Below are positions 11,658 through 21,809 of a DNA stretch of 64,000 nucleotides, one piece after another. A model generated the notes under the pieces. That model did no database searches. It saw only the letters and a list, made by a program, of their open reading frames with translations, and was not told the origin of the DNA. Position 1 is the stretch's first letter. Every line of letters starts with the position of its first letter. Position numbers and translations under genes: made by a program. Source of the DNA: Ralstonia pickettii (GTDB lineage: Bacteria > Pseudomonadota > Gammaproteobacteria > Burkholderiales > Burkholderiaceae); assembly GCF_000607165.1 (NCBI RefSeq), contig NZ_JFZG01000006.1, positions 62,001 through 126,000 on the forward strand, read 5' to 3'.

Positions 11658-12805
11658 GCGGTACCCATGCGGTGAGTTGAGTCGGCCCCGACCACGGGGA
11701 TCTCGACGATCTTGCCGAACTTGCCGCGCTCGGCCAGGCGTGTGCGATCTTTGACCTCGCCAGCGAGCTGGCCGCAGGCCGCATCGATGTCGTCGCCACG
11801 CGTCTTGCGGATGGTGGTGACAATGCCAGCATCCAGCAGCACTTGTGAGAAGCGGCGGATCTGCTCATTGTTCGAGCGCTTCAACCCTGATTCCGGGAAC
11901 GGGTTGAACGGGATCAGGTTGAACTTGCACGGCACGTCAGCCACGACGCGCAACAGTTCACGGGCATGCTCGACGGTGTCGTTGACGCCATCGAGCATGC
12001 AGTATTCAAAGGTGATGAAATCGCGCGGCGCGAACTCAAGATAGCGGCGGCAGGCAGCCATCAGTTCGGCCAGCGGGTACTTCTTGTTGAGCGGCACGAG
12101 CATGTCGCGCAACGCATCGTTGGACGCATGCAGCGACACTGCAAGCGCCACGGGCACATCGCGCGCAAGACGGTCCATCATCGGAACCACGCCGGAGGTG
12201 GATACGGTTACGCGCCGGCGCGAAAGGCCATACGCGTTGTCGTCCAGCATCAAAGCCAGCGCCGGCACCACGGCGTCGTAGTTCAGCAGCGGCTCGCCCA
12301 TGCCCATCATCACCACGTTGGTGATGACGCGGTCGTCCTTGGGGCCGCGACCGAGTTGCTTGCGCATGGCGAACTCGGCCATCCACAGCTGACCGATGAT
12401 CTCGCCAGTGCTGAGATTGCGCGAGAAGCCCTGCTTGCCGGTCGAACAGAACCGGCAGTTGACGGCACACCCCGCCTGAGACGATACGCACAACGTGCCA
12501 CGCGTCTCTTCGGGGATGTAGACCGTCTCGACGGCATTGCCCTGCCCCACGTCGACCAGCCATTTGCGCGTGCCGTCCGACGATAGGTGATCGGTAATGA
12601 CCGCCGGTGCCTGGACGTTAGCGCGGGTCGCGAGCTTTTCGCGCAGCGACTTGGCGAGATCGGTCATCTCGCCAAAATCGGACGCGCCCGACTGGTGAAT
12701 CCAGCGCTGCAACTGCTTGGCGCGAAACGATTTCTCACCCAGACTCTCGCAGTACGCGAGAAGACCCTGTGCGTCGAAATCGAGGAGATTCACCACATCG
12801 TTCAT
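11654..12805 (-). CDS. rlmN: RlmN, dual-specificity rRNA/tRNA adenine C2-methyltransferase
   Basis: RlmN is a radical-SAM enzyme that methylates C2 of A2503 in 23S rRNA and A37 of some tRNAs. The 383-residue protein carries the radical-SAM cluster motif CAVNCRFC (Cys113, Cys117, Cys120) after TLCVSSQAG, the GMGEPLLN segment, and the C-terminal [16 protein letters not shown] containing the methyl-carrying cysteine. I chose the ATG at 12805 ([11 protein letters not shown]); a TTG three codons upstream is in frame. It lies downstream of ndk and overlaps pilF by four bases. Confidence 0.97.
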   Translation of the reverse strand: MNDVVNLLDFDAQGLLAYCESLGEKSFRAKQLQRWIHQSGASDFGEMTDLAKSLREKLATRANVQAPAVITDHLSSDGTRKWLVDVGQGNAVETVYIPEETRGTLCVSSQAGCAVNCRFCSTGKQGFSRNLSTGEIIGQLWMAEFAMRKQLGRGPKDDRVITNVVMMGMGEPLLNYDAVVPALALMLDDNAYGLSRRRVTVSTSGVVPMMDRLARDVPVALAVSLHASNDALRDMLVPLNKKYPLAELMAACRRYLEFAPRDFITFEYCMLDGVNDTVEHARELLRVVADVPCKFNLIPFNPFPESGLKRSNNEQIRRFSQVLLDAGIVTTIRKTRGDDIDAACGQLAGEVKDRTRLAERGKFGKIVEIPVVGADSTHRMGTA

Positions 12806-12848
12806 GACTTGCAACCCGAAACCACCAATTCCAGTCTAGTGTTGACGC

Positions 12849-13274
12849 TTAGCGGCTGTAAATGTTCAAGCCCGGGAAGAAGAAAGCGACTTCCACGGCA
12901 GCCGTTTCAGCAGCGTCCGAACCGTGCACGGCGTTGGCGTCGATACTGTCAGCGAAGTCGGCGCGGATCGTGCCCTTCTCAGCCTTCTTCGGATCGGTTG
13001 CACCCATCAGGTCACGGTTCTTGGCGATTGCGTTTTCGCCTTCCAGCGCTTGCACCATCACCGGGCCCGAGATCATGAAGTCCACCAGATCCTTGAAGAA
13101 CGGGCGCTCCTTGTGCACGGCGTAGAACTGCTCGGCTTCTGCGCGCGACAGGTGGATCATCTTGGCTGCGACGATCTTCAGGCCTGCACCTTCGAAGCGG
13201 GCGTAGATCTGGCCGATGACATTCTTGGCCACGGCATCCGGTTTGATAATCGACAAAGTGCGTTCGAGCGCCAT
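12849..13274 (-). CDS. ndk: Nucleoside diphosphate kinase
   Basis: Ndk balances nucleotide pools by transferring the gamma phosphate from NTPs to NDPs through a phosphohistidine. The 141-residue product is exactly the usual bacterial length. It has the [12 protein letters not shown] start and the active-site segment NAVHGSD with His117. The ATG at 13274 has GGAG upstream; an ATG four codons earlier is less family-like. It is the first gene of the minus-strand housekeeping block, with 369 noncoding bases separating it from the divergent Bax-inhibitor gene. Confidence 0.98.
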   Translation of the reverse strand: MALERTLSIIKPDAVAKNVIGQIYARFEGAGLKIVAAKMIHLSRAEAEQFYAVHKERPFFKDLVDFMISGPVMVQALEGENAIAKNRDLMGATDPKKAEKGTIRADFADSIDANAVHGSDAAETAAVEVAFFFPGLNIYSR

Positions 13275-13643
13275 CAAAAACTCCAAAAAATGAAGGTGTT
13301 ACGTGAAAGATAAACGTTAGATTCTAACACGGGAGGGAGCCAGATTGGATGTCGAGCGGTGCAACCCGACGCCGCGCATGCCGGGAGAGACGGGAGGCGC
13401 AACGATCACTTCGCACTGAGCACGCTGCCAGCCCGATGTACCCGCCTTAGGATCCCCTTATTGGGGGTACGGAAAGTCACCTGCAAAGAACACTTTCCGC
13501 CGCGATTGCCGGCCAGCGACCGGAACCGCGTGGCATGCTGACTCTCCAAGTAAGGACGGCGCGGCTTGCAAAAGCCTGCTTTGGATGCCACATTCGCTGT
13601 GTCGTCGCATTGTCTGCAATGTCATTCACCCCAAGGAGTTCGC
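13275..13643. other. Divergent intergenic region, ndk / Bax-inhibitor gene
   Basis: No convincing gene is present. The region should hold the promoters of both divergent genes. Two small inverted repeats are visible: CCCCTTATTGGGG near 13454-13467, and a 7-bp arm pair GGAAAGT (13471-13477) with ACTTTCC (13492-13498). Neither is followed by a T-run, so they are more likely protein-binding or leader structures than terminators. Confidence 0.5.
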
Positions 13644-14345
13644 ATGGACAACCAACTCAACACGTACGGTTTTGGCGCTTCCGGCACCGCCGGCGCGTTG
13701 GCCGTCCGCAACCGCGTGCTGCGCAATACCTATTGGCTGCTCGCGCTTTCCATGATCCCCACCATCCTCGGTGCCTGGATCGGCGTCGCTACCGGCTTCA
13801 ATCTGATGGGGCGTAACCCGCTGATGGGTTTCGTCATCTTCATGGCAGTGGCCTTTGGCTTCTTCTACGCCATTGAGCGCTTCAAGAACAGTGGCTTGGG
13901 CGTAGCGCTGCTGCTCGGTTTCACGTTCTTCATGGGGCTGATGCTGTCGCGGCTGATCGGCATGATTCTGGGCTTCTCGAACGGCGCGTCGCTCATCATG
14001 ACGGCGTTCGGCGGAACAGCGATCATCTTCGGCGTGATGGCAACGGTGGCCACGGTCAGCAAGCGAGATTTCTCGGGCCTGGGCAAGTGGCTGTTCATGG
14101 GCGTGCTGGTGCTGATCGTTGGCTCGGTGGCCAATATCTGGCTGCAACTGCCGGCGATGATGCTGACGATCTCGGTGCTGGCCATCGCGATCTTCTCTGC
14201 CTACATCCTGTTCGACGTGCAGCGTATCGTGAACGGCGGCGAGACCAACTACGTGACCGCCACCTTGGCGATCTATCTGGACGTCTACAACATCTTCACG
14301 AACCTGCTGGCGATCCTGGGCATCTTCGGCGGGAATCGCAACTGA
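13644..14345 (+). CDS. Bax inhibitor-1 (YccA/YbhL) family membrane protein
   Basis: The 233-residue protein has seven hydrophobic segments separated by short loops and ends in the family's typical IYLDVYNIFTNLLAILGIFGGNRN. Mid-protein it has SAYILFDVQRIVNGGETNYV, the conserved acidic end of Bax-inhibitor-1 proteins. Bacterial members include YccA, which restrains FtsH, and YbhL; some relatives act as pH-sensitive calcium leak channels. The ATG at 13644 follows a perfect AAGGAG site about six bases upstream. It stands alone and ends in a strong bidirectional terminator. The exact role here is unknown. Confidence 0.9.
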   Translation: MDNQLNTYGFGASGTAGALAVRNRVLRNTYWLLALSMIPTILGAWIGVATGFNLMGRNPLMGFVIFMAVAFGFFYAIERFKNSGLGVALLLGFTFFMGLMLSRLIGMILGFSNGASLIMTAFGGTAIIFGVMATVATVSKRDFSGLGKWLFMGVLVLIVGSVANIWLQLPAMMLTISVLAIAIFSAYILFDVQRIVNGGETNYVTATLAIYLDVYNIFTNLLAILGIFGGNRN

Positions 14346-14390
14346 GCCAAATTTGGCCCGCAACGCGCTAGCAATAGCGCGGAGTAACTA

Positions 14391-14421
14391 AAAAACCGGC
14401 GCTTGGTGCGCCGGTTTTCTT
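14391..14421. terminator. Bidirectional terminator, Bax-inhibitor gene / rlmD
   Basis: A perfect GC-rich stem (CCGGCGC pairing with GCGCCGG around a five-base loop) is flanked by A-runs on the left and TTTTCTTTT on the right. It can terminate the plus-strand membrane-protein gene and the convergent minus-strand rlmD. Confidence 0.9.
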
Positions 14422-14448
14422 TTGCACGCAAGACTACGTGACGAACGG

Positions 14449-15939
14449 TCAGACTCGCTCGAATACCGCCATCGATTCCACATGTGATGTGTGCGGGAAC
14501 ATGTTCACTACGCCCGCGCCGGCCAGCCTGTAGCCCGCTTCATGCACAAGCAGACCCGCGTCGCGCGCCAGCGTCGCCGGATTACATGACACGTAAACAA
14601 TGCGCTTCGGCAGCAAATCGGCCGCCTCGCCGCCGCGCTGAGACAACTCGGCCAGCGCCTTGGACACGGCCAGCGCGCCTTCGCGCGGCGGATCGATCAG
14701 CCAACGATCAAACTTGCCCAGCGCGGCAATATCGTCAGCCGTCACTTCGAACAGATTGCGGCAAGCGAATGTCGTCTTCGCGTCCAAGCCGTTGTGCTGG
14801 GCGTTGGCAAGCGCACGCGTCGTCAACGCCTCGCTGCCTTCGATCCCCATCACCTCGCGGGCACGCGTAGCCATTGGCAGCGTGAAGTTGCCGATACCGC
14901 AAAACAGGTCAAGCAGCCGATCGCCCGGTTGCGCGTCAAGCAGCTTCAGCGCCCGCGACATCAGCGCCCGGTTGATCTGGTGATTGACCTGCGTGAAATC
15001 CGTCGGCTTGAACGGCATGGTGATGCCGAACTCGGGCAGCGTGTACGTCAGCGTACGATCGAGCGGATGGAACGGATAGACCGTATCCGGCCCCTTGGGC
15101 TGCAGCCAGAACTGAACGTTGTGATGATCGGCGAAAGCGCGCAGTTCCGCCTCATCTTCAGCGGTGATTGGCTCCAGGTTACGCAACACCAGCGCGGTCA
15201 AATCCTGGCCGACTGCCAGCTCGATCTGCGGCATACGCTGCACGATCGACAGGCGCCCCACCAACTCGCGCAACGGCACCAGCAGCGCGGACACGTGCGG
15301 CGGCAACACCTCGCACGACGTCATGTCGGCCACATAGCTGCTTTTGCGCTCGTGAAAACCCACCAGCACGCCACCTTTGGCCGCAACATGGCGCACAGTC
15401 AATCGCGCGCGATAGCGGTAGCCCCAATCCGGGCCGGCAATGGGTCGGAACACCACGTCCGGGCGCAGCTTGGCCAAATGCCACAGATCGTCTTCCAGCA
15501 CACGCTGCTTGATCGCAACCTGCGCGCGCGAATCCAGATGCTGCATCGAGCAGCCACCGCACACCCCGAAAAACTTGCACCGCGGCGTCACGCGCGAAGC
15601 GGACTGGCGCAGAATGTTCACGACACTCGCCTGCTCGTACGACGACTTGACGCGGTGACTGCGGTACATCACCCGCTCGCCCGGCAATGCGCCTTCCACG
15701 AAGACAACCTTCCCCGGCGTGCCATCCTCGTTCATCAAACGCCCGACGCCCCGCGCTTCGCCATCGAGCGAGACGATGTCCAATGGGCCCGCCACGGACA
15801 TTTCGGGCTTACGGCGCCCACGGGTTTTGGCCGGCGGCGTGTCCGGCGCGACCGTTGCTGGAGCGGAAGAGGAAAGCGTGACGTTGGGTGCAGCTTGAGA
15901 CACGAGCGAGCCTGGACAAAATGAGGACAAGGGCGGCAT
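14449..15939 (-). CDS. rlmD: RlmD (RumA), 23S rRNA m5U1939 methyltransferase
   Basis: RlmD uses SAM to form 5-methyluridine at position 1939 of 23S rRNA. The protein has an N-terminal TRAM domain ([16 protein letters not shown]), an iron-sulfur motif [10 protein letters not shown] with a further cysteine upstream, a SAM-binding [16 protein letters not shown], and the catalytic [13 protein letters not shown]. The start is uncertain. The ATG at 15939 gives 496 residues with an unstructured N-terminus of about 55 residues. A GTG at 15903 (484 residues) and an ATG at the [10 protein letters not shown] segment are alternatives. None has a strong ribosome site. It is divergent from the hydrolase gene at 15962. 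Confidence 0.92.
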   Translation of the reverse strand: MPPLSSFCPGSLVSQAAPNVTLSSSAPATVAPDTPPAKTRGRRKPEMSVAGPLDIVSLDGEARGVGRLMNEDGTPGKVVFVEGALPGERVMYRSHRVKSSYEQASVVNILRQSASRVTPRCKFFGVCGGCSMQHLDSRAQVAIKQRVLEDDLWHLAKLRPDVVFRPIAGPDWGYRYRARLTVRHVAAKGGVLVGFHERKSSYVADMTSCEVLPPHVSALLVPLRELVGRLSIVQRMPQIELAVGQDLTALVLRNLEPITAEDEAELRAFADHHNVQFWLQPKGPDTVYPFHPLDRTLTYTLPEFGITMPFKPTDFTQVNHQINRALMSRALKLLDAQPGDRLLDLFCGIGNFTLPMATRAREVMGIEGSEALTTRALANAQHNGLDAKTTFACRNLFEVTADDIAALGKFDRWLIDPPREGALAVSKALAELSQRGGEAADLLPKRIVYVSCNPATLARDAGLLVHEAGYRLAGAGVVNMFPHTSHVESMAVFERV

Positions 15940-15961
15940 TGTAAGACACCGGAGGACCAGC

Positions 15962-16825
15962 ATGGGCACCGTCATCCTGACGTGGAATATCCAGTGGGGC
16001 CGTGGCGCCGACGGGCACGTCAGTCTCGCGCGCCAACTTAAGCAAGCGCGGGAGATGGCCGAATTCGACGTGCTGTGCCTGCAGGAAGTCACCTCCGGCT
16101 TCAGCGATCTGCCGGGCCGACCGGGCATCGACCAATGGAGCGAGCTCGCCGACGCGCTTGGCAGCGAGTACACCGTCATCACTGGATTCGCGCTGGAGCG
16201 CCACAACCGCGCGCATGCGCAGCGCTTCGGCAACGCCATTGCCACGCGCCTGCCCGTGCATTACATCCGGCGCCACGCATTGCCCTGTCCGCCCGATGCC
16301 ACACCGTACATGCCGCGCATGGCCATTGAGGCGGTCGTGCAGGCACCGTTTGGCGCGTTGCGCGTCGTCACGACGCATCTGGAGTACTACTCGGAGCCGC
16401 AGCGTGCGGCGCAAATCGATGCGCTGCGAGCGATCCACACGGAAGGTTGCGCGCGTACGAATCAACCATCCGTGCTTGGCACGGAGCCCGAAGTCGGCCC
16501 TTTCCGCCCGCTAGCGCAGACCACGGCAACCATCGTCTGCGGTGATTTCAACTGCAAGCCAGATTCCATGCCCAAGCGCTTGGCCACCGTGCCATTCACT
16601 CGCGAACCTGCTTTGCATGATGCGTGGGAGATTGCGCACGGCACGACGCCGCAGCCACCGACTTTCGGTGTGCACGACCGCGCTGGCTGGACCGAACCGG
16701 CCTACGCGTGCGATTTCATGCTGATCAGCGAGCCACTGAAGCCGCGCGTGCTGCGCCTGGAAGTCAATAGCGCGACCCAGGCGTCGGATCATCAACCGAT
16801 ACTGCTGGAGCTTCGAAACGACTGA
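15962..16825 (+). CDS. Endonuclease/exonuclease/phosphatase (DNase I fold) family protein
   Basis: This 287-residue cytoplasmic protein (no signal peptide) has the family's metal-dependent catalytic motifs: WNIQWGRG near the N-terminus, CLQEVTSGF with the catalytic Glu, [20 protein letters not shown], and a terminal [10 protein letters not shown]. Members hydrolyse phosphodiesters in nucleic acids, inositol phosphates or sphingomyelin; the substrate here cannot be told from sequence. The ATG at 15962 has a GGAGGA site about six bases upstream. It lies between divergent rlmD and convergent rpoS. Confidence 0.88.
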   Translation: MGTVILTWNIQWGRGADGHVSLARQLKQAREMAEFDVLCLQEVTSGFSDLPGRPGIDQWSELADALGSEYTVITGFALERHNRAHAQRFGNAIATRLPVHYIRRHALPCPPDATPYMPRMAIEAVVQAPFGALRVVTTHLEYYSEPQRAAQIDALRAIHTEGCARTNQPSVLGTEPEVGPFRPLAQTTATIVCGDFNCKPDSMPKRLATVPFTREPALHDAWEIAHGTTPQPPTFGVHDRAGWTEPAYACDFMLISEPLKPRVLRLEVNSATQASDHQPILLELRND

Positions 16826-16860
16826 AGAAGAGGAAGGAGAGACAAAGAGACAGCAGCGCT

Positions 16861-17997
16861 TTACAGCACCGCGTCCTTGCGCACGCCCTGCGAGGCGAAA
16901 TGACGCTTGAGCTTGACCAGCGCCTCCTGTTGGATCTGACGCACGCGTTCACGCGTCAAACCCATCTCCGCGGCAAGTTCTTCCAGCGTGGCGGGCTCGA
17001 TGTAGTTAAGGCCAAAGCGGCGCTCAACCACATAGCGATGCTTGTCAGACAAGCGTGCGAGCCACGACTTCATCAACAGCGACAGCTCGCGATGTGCCAC
17101 CTCCTGATCGGGCGAGGCGCCATGCTCGTCCGACAGGAAATCGAGCAGACTCGTGCCGGGATCAAGATCGAACGGCGTATCCAGCGAAGTCGTGTGCTCG
17201 TTGAGCGAGAGCACGTCCTGCACCTCCTCCGTCGTCTTGCCGAGCAGGTGAGCGATATCTTCGAGGCTTGCGTCGCGGCCATCCACGCCGCTCTTTTCCA
17301 GATGACGCTTGGCGCGCAGCACCTGGTTGAGCTCGCGAATCACGTGCACCGGCAAACGAACCGTGCGCGCCTGATTCATGATCGCGCGCTCAATGCTCTG
17401 GCGGATCCACCACGTTGCATACGTGGAGAAGCGGAACCCGCGTTCCGGATCGAATTTTTCGATCGCGTGCATCAGACCCAGGTTGCCCTCTTCGATCAGG
17501 TCGAGCAGCGGCACACCGCGATTCAGATAGCCCTTGGCAATGCTCACTACCAAGCGGAGATTGCGCTCGATCATGACTTGGCGCGCTGCAAACTCGCCCG
17601 CCTTGGCCAGCGTCGAGAAATGCAGTTCCTCGGCCGGCGTCAGAAGCGGCTTGATGCTGATGCGATTCAGATAGTGCTGAACGGTGTCGGCGGCCAGTTC
17701 GGCCTGCAGCACTTTGCGGAAATCTTCCTCGGGTGCGGCTTCCTCTGCCTCTTCAGCCTCCTCCTCTTCTTCATCGGGCTCGTCTGCACTGTCCGACGTG
17801 TCGTTGAGCTCGGCGGAATCGGAAGCAGGCAGGTCGTCGACGAGCGCGTCGACGACTTCGATCTCTTCAGCGGGGGGCTGTGCCTCGCCGCGCGCACGCC
17901 GCCCAGCGCGCCCATTCGGGGTGCGCTGGCCCTCTACAGCAGCGTCGATGTTGTCATCGGCGGGGGTGACGGGCGTGGCGGCTTTCTGGCGCGGCAT
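16861..17997 (-). CDS. rpoS: RpoS, stationary-phase sigma factor
   Basis: RpoS directs RNA polymerase to stationary-phase and stress genes. The 378-residue protein has sigma region 1.2 ([18 protein letters not shown]), region 2 ([15 protein letters not shown], then [16 protein letters not shown]), region 3 ([13 protein letters not shown]) and region 4 ([22 protein letters not shown]). The N-terminus before region 1.2 is longer than in E. coli and very acidic at residues 43-92, with runs of glutamate, as in other Ralstonia and Burkholderia RpoS proteins. It follows nlpD on the same strand in the conserved surE-pcm-nlpD-rpoS cluster, so transcription may start within nlpD as in E. coli. Confidence 0.96.
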   Translation of the reverse strand: MPRQKAATPVTPADDNIDAAVEGQRTPNGRAGRRARGEAQPPAEEIEVVDALVDDLPASDSAELNDTSDSADEPDEEEEEAEEAEEAAPEEDFRKVLQAELAADTVQHYLNRISIKPLLTPAEELHFSTLAKAGEFAARQVMIERNLRLVVSIAKGYLNRGVPLLDLIEEGNLGLMHAIEKFDPERGFRFSTYATWWIRQSIERAIMNQARTVRLPVHVIRELNQVLRAKRHLEKSGVDGRDASLEDIAHLLGKTTEEVQDVLSLNEHTTSLDTPFDLDPGTSLLDFLSDEHGASPDQEVAHRELSLLMKSWLARLSDKHRYVVERRFGLNYIEPATLEELAAEMGLTRERVRQIQQEALVKLKRHFASQGVRKDAVL

Positions 17998-18005
17998 GCA
18001 TTCCT

Positions 18006-18812
18006 CTATTGAGGCGGCAAGTAGCGCATCGGATCGACCGGCTTACCATTGCGGCGCACTTCAAAATGAAGCTTCACGCGATCCGCATCGGTACTGCCCA
18101 TTTCGGCGATCTTCTGCCCTTTCTTGACCGTGGATTGCTCGGTGACCAGAACCTTATCGTTGTTGCCGTAGGCGGTCAGGAACGTGTCGTTGTGTTTGAT
18201 GATGACAAGATTCCCGTACCCACGCAAGGGTCCAACGTGGATCACTTTTCCATCATCGGCAGCGACCACCGCGTCACCGCGTTTGCCACCAATGTCGATA
18301 CCCTTGTTGCTCTTGTCATCGAAACGGTTGATGAGCGAGCCGCGTGCCGGCCAGGCCAGCGAGATTGCGCTGTCAGTTGCCCCGGCAGGAGCGCCGGACG
18401 ACGCTGCGGACGCCGGCGTAACCGGTGTGGAATCGGCCGGCGGCGTGGTCGTGTTGGCCGGGCGAACCGGCGTGACCACGGCCCCGGTGTTGCTGACATC
18501 CGCATTCGGTGGAACGACACGTAGCAGCTGATCGACTTCGATCTGATTCGGGTTGGCGATGTTGTTCCAGGCCACCAGGTCGCGCGGCGCTTGGCCGTTA
18601 CGCAAGGCGATGCTGTACAAGGTATCGCCACGCTTGACCCGATAGTAGCCGGGGGGCGGCGGCTCTTGCGACACGGTGCCAGCGCTGCCGGCACGCGAGG
18701 TGCGATCGAGAACAGGGGCTTGGTTGCCGGAGGATGCGCAAGCCGCCAGTAATGCGGCCGACACCATCGCCACGGCGAGCCGGCCTGCGCGTGCGGGGCT
18801 TGGACGGTTCAT
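18006..18812 (-). CDS. nlpD: NlpD-like LysM/M23 murein-hydrolase activator lipoprotein
   Basis: NlpD activates the amidase AmiC at the division septum. The 268-residue protein has a lipoprotein signal (LLAAC), a LysM domain ([18 protein letters not shown] up to LLRVVP), an Ala/Pro/Thr-rich linker and a C-terminal M23-like domain. The zinc-ligand positions are degenerate: the usual H in HxGIDI is K, the middle histidine is missing (FLTAYGNND), and only LHFEVR remains. That points to an activator rather than an enzyme. An ATG seven codons upstream (18833) has a reasonable AGGA site. It lies between pcm and rpoS. Confidence 0.92.
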   Translation of the reverse strand: MNRPSPARAGRLAVAMVSAALLAACASSGNQAPVLDRTSRAGSAGTVSQEPPPPGYYRVKRGDTLYSIALRNGQAPRDLVAWNNIANPNQIEVDQLLRVVPPNADVSNTGAVVTPVRPANTTTPPADSTPVTPASAASSGAPAGATDSAISLAWPARGSLINRFDDKSNKGIDIGGKRGDAVVAADDGKVIHVGPLRGYGNLVIIKHNDTFLTAYGNNDKVLVTEQSTVKKGQKIAEMGSTDADRVKLHFEVRRNGKPVDPMRYLPPQ

Positions 18813-18834
18813 GGAGCTCCGGGAAATGAACATG

Positions 18835-19779
18835 CTAAACAGTTCCTGATTTTAACGGGACAAAGAAAACGCCTTCAAGCGCGGTACTGTGAAACTGGAA
18901 GCGGCTGCGGCGCTCGATGAGAACGAGCTGCTGCGCGGGGCCGCTGTTGCGATCGGTAGCCACCGGGGCGATCAGCCGTCCGCCGACGGTCAGCTGGTCG
19001 AGCAGCGCCTGCGGCACCTCCAGACCCGCCGCAGCCAGGATGATGGCGTCGAACGGCGCGGCCTTCGGCAGCCCCAGCATGCCGTCTCCATAGTGCAGAC
19101 GGATGTTTGGCACGCGGAGTGGCCGCAAGTTCGCTTTGGCTTTTTCATGCAGCGGGCGGACGCGCTCGATCGAGTACACCTCGTCGGCCAGCTGTGCCAG
19201 AACGGCTGCCTGGTAGCCGCAGCCGGTGCCAATCTCCAGCACGCGAGCGAGCGGCATGCCAGTGCGGCCGGACCGTCCACTCAACAACAACTCGATCATC
19301 CGTCCGACCACTGACGGCTTGGAGATCGTTTGCTGATGACCGATTGGCAAAGCGGAATCTTCATATGCCTGCGAGGCAAGGCCGGCATCGACAAACAGAT
19401 GGCGCGGTACCGTGCCGATTGCAGCGAGCACGCGCTTATCACTCACGCCTCCCGCCTGCACACGGCCAACTAACGCCTGACGCGCACGGTCCGATGCCAT
19501 GCCGCCGGCAGCCGCGTGCGCTGCCGCCGTGCGTGCCTGTACAGCGCTCGCGGCGACAGCGCCGACAACAGCGTCGACACCCGCCACACGCTGTGGCGCA
19601 GGTGCAGGAGCGGATGCAGGCGACGCGCGCTCAACGGATACCGCACGCACCGGCGTGGGGCGTGACACCGCGCTCACTCCTGACGAGATACGCGTTTCAC
19701 GCTGGCGCTCCACGGGCTTGCGCTCGACCACTGCGTCAAGCGTCAACGGAAAGCGCCGGTCTCGCGGGCGTTCAGACAT
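18835..19779 (-). CDS. pcm: Protein-L-isoaspartate O-methyltransferase with long N-terminal extension
   Basis: Pcm repairs isoaspartyl residues in aged proteins using SAM. The catalytic domain occupies about residues 95-314, with [33 protein letters not shown] (SAM site) and LHYGDGMLG. The first 95 residues are an Ala/Pro/Arg/Val-rich low-complexity extension that the roughly 208-residue E. coli enzyme lacks; a start near the [14 protein letters not shown] methionine would give a canonical length. I keep the long frame because the ATG at 19779 lies 15 bases after surE and no better ribosome site was seen downstream. It is followed by nlpD. Confidence 0.92.
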   Translation of the reverse strand: MSERPRDRRFPLTLDAVVERKPVERQRETRISSGVSAVSRPTPVRAVSVERASPASAPAPAPQRVAGVDAVVGAVAASAVQARTAAAHAAAGGMASDRARQALVGRVQAGGVSDKRVLAAIGTVPRHLFVDAGLASQAYEDSALPIGHQQTISKPSVVGRMIELLLSGRSGRTGMPLARVLEIGTGCGYQAAVLAQLADEVYSIERVRPLHEKAKANLRPLRVPNIRLHYGDGMLGLPKAAPFDAIILAAAGLEVPQALLDQLTVGGRLIAPVATDRNSGPAQQLVLIERRSRFQFHSTALEGVFFVPLKSGTV

Positions 19780-19794
19780 GAGCCACCGTGACGA

Positions 19795-20550
19795 TCATGG
19801 CGTCTGCCAGCGGCGCACGGTGCGCAGTTGGGCCGTATCGGTCAGATCGAGCTGCAGCGGTGTCAGCGAAACGAAGCCATGCGCGACGGCATGGAAATCG
19901 GTGCCCTCGCTGGCGTCTTTCGCATCGCCGGCGGCACCGACCCAGAAGATCGGCTCGCCGCGCGGATTGGCTTGGCGGATCACCGGCTGCGATTGGTGCC
20001 GCTTGCCCAGACGCGTCGCGCGCCAACCAGCCAGCTCGGCGTACGGCAGATTCGGGATATTGACGTTGAGCAGGACCGGGCCGTCCAGCGGATCGGACAG
20101 ATAGCGCTCGACCACCTCGCGGGCAACACGCTCGGCAGCGTCGAGGTGCGTCCAGCCCTTGTCGGCCTGCGAGAACGCAATCGACGGAATACCAAACAGA
20201 TAGCCCTCGATGGCAGCGGCGACGGTGCCGGAATACAGCACGTCTTCGCCCATGTTCTGACCCTGGTTGATACCGGAGACGACCAGATCGGGCTTCTCTT
20301 CAATCATGCCGGTGAGCGCGATGTGCACGCAGTCTGTCGGCGTGCCGTTGACGAAGCGAAAGCCCTTCTGGGCACCGTCGGTCGCTTCGAACACCGAAAG
20401 CGGTCGCTGCAGCGTGAGCGAGTTCGACGCGCCGCTGTGGTTCTGCTCCGGTGCGACCACCGTCACGCGGCCCAGGGGGCTCAGCGCACGATGCAGCGCC
20501 GCGAGCCCGGGCGCGAGGTATCCGTCGTCGTTGGCAATGAGAATATGCAT
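19795..20550 (-). CDS. surE: SurE, 5'/3'-nucleotidase and exopolyphosphatase
   Basis: SurE is a metal-dependent nucleotidase linked to stationary-phase survival. The 251-residue product begins with the hallmark [15 protein letters not shown] (metal-binding Asp pair). It continues with [30 protein letters not shown] and [23 protein letters not shown]. The ATG at 20550 fits the conserved N-terminus exactly; the frame extending 16 codons upstream is not part of the family. It is the first gene of surE-pcm-nlpD-rpoS and is divergent from the quinone oxidoreductase gene across about 210 bases. Confidence 0.97.
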   Translation of the reverse strand: MHILIANDDGYLAPGLAALHRALSPLGRVTVVAPEQNHSGASNSLTLQRPLSVFEATDGAQKGFRFVNGTPTDCVHIALTGMIEEKPDLVVSGINQGQNMGEDVLYSGTVAAAIEGYLFGIPSIAFSQADKGWTHLDAAERVAREVVERYLSDPLDGPVLLNVNIPNLPYAELAGWRATRLGKRHQSQPVIRQANPRGEPIFWVGAAGDAKDASEGTDFHAVAHGFVSLTPLQLDLTDTAQLRTVRRWQTP

Positions 20551-20760
20551 GGCGCGGATTGTAACCGAGCAACGTTCGCGAATCGTGCTCGCGCACACGT
20601 TCTATACGCTTACAAAAATTGCATCGACAAGCCGAACGATTCATCGCATCCGGCCAAATCGAACGACCGTGCTTTTATTCGGTTACACTGCCAGCCGAGA
20701 TCGCGTGCAATGCATGCGAGATGGCGAACAATCCAACGCAAAACTGTTGAGGAGACACTG

Positions 20761-21735
20761 ATGAAAGCCGTCGTCTGCAAGACCTGGGGCCCGCCCGAAT
20801 CGCTGGTGATCGAAACGCTGCCGGACCTCTCGCCCGGTGCCGGTGAAGTGGTTATCGACGTGAAGGCTGCGGGGGTGAATTTCCCTGACGTGCTGATCAT
20901 CCAGAACAAATACCAGTTCAAGCCGGAGTTGCCGTTTACGCCCGGCTCGGAAGTGGCGGGCGTTGTTAATGCCGTAGGCGAAGGCGTGTCGCACCTCAAA
21001 GCCGGCGACCACGTGATCGCCTTCCTCGGCCAGGGCGCCTTTGCTTCACAGGTCAAGGCGTCGGCCAAGGTGGTGATGCCGATGCCGCCGGGCATGGCGT
21101 TCGACACCGCAGCAGCATTCACGCTCACGTATGGCACGTCGCACCACGCGGTGGTCGATCGCGGGCAACTGAAGGCCGGCGAGACAATGCTGGTGCTCGG
21201 CGCGGCCGGCGGCGTCGGGCTGGCGGCCATCGAGATCGGCAAGGCGATTGGCGCACGCGTGATCGCGGCGGCATCGAGCGACGAGAAGCTGGCGGTCTGC
21301 AAGGACCACGGCGCCGATGCGCTCATCAACTATTCGACCGAAGACCTGCGCGAGCGCATCAAGGAACTGACCGACGGCAAAGGCCCCGACGTGATCTATG
21401 ACCCGGTCGGCGGAATCTATGCGGAACCGGCGTTCCGTTCGATTGCCTGGCGTGGCCGCTACCTCGTGGTCGGATTTGCCAATGGCGAGATTCCGAAGAT
21501 GCCGCTGAACCTGGCGTTGCTCAAAGGTGCGTCGCTGGTTGGCGTGTTCTGGGGCGAGTTTGCACGTCGCGAGCCGAAGGCGAATCTGGCGAACATGATG
21601 CAGATGCTCGGCTGGATGCAGGAAGGCAAGATTCGTCCGCATATCTCGGCGCGCTATCCGCTGGAGCAGACGACACAAGCGCTGCTGGACATGGCGGCGC
21701 GCAAGGTGACGGGCAAGGTGGTGATCCAGCCTTAA
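20761..21735 (+). CDS. NADPH:quinone oxidoreductase, zinc-free MDR family
   Basis: This 324-residue protein is a medium-chain dehydrogenase/reductase of the quinone oxidoreductase type, which reduces quinones or enals with NADPH. It has the GroES-like N-terminal domain (GEVVIDVKAAGVNFPDVL), the Rossmann motif LGAAGGVGLAAIEIGKAIGA at about 140-160 and the C-terminal KVTGKVVIQP. The cysteine and histidine zinc ligands of alcohol dehydrogenases are absent. The ATG at 20761 follows GAGGAG. It converges on an OYE-family reductase gene and may belong with it to an electrophile detoxification response. Confidence 0.9.
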   Translation: MKAVVCKTWGPPESLVIETLPDLSPGAGEVVIDVKAAGVNFPDVLIIQNKYQFKPELPFTPGSEVAGVVNAVGEGVSHLKAGDHVIAFLGQGAFASQVKASAKVVMPMPPGMAFDTAAAFTLTYGTSHHAVVDRGQLKAGETMLVLGAAGGVGLAAIEIGKAIGARVIAAASSDEKLAVCKDHGADALINYSTEDLRERIKELTDGKGPDVIYDPVGGIYAEPAFRSIAWRGRYLVVGFANGEIPKMPLNLALLKGASLVGVFWGEFARREPKANLANMMQMLGWMQEGKIRPHISARYPLEQTTQALLDMAARKVTGKVVIQP

Positions 21736-21753
21736 AAAACACACGCTGGAGAC

Positions 21754-21793
21754 AAAAAAGCCGCGCAGGTTGATCGCCTGCGCGGCTTTCTCT
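21754..21793. terminator. Bidirectional terminator, quinone oxidoreductase / nemA
   Basis: A long perfect stem (AAAGCCGCGCAGG pairing with CCTGCGCGGCTTT, loop TTGATCG) is flanked by A- and T-rich sequence on both sides and separates two convergent genes. Confidence 0.92.
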
Positions 21794-21809
21794 TTGGTGC
21801 AACGGATTA

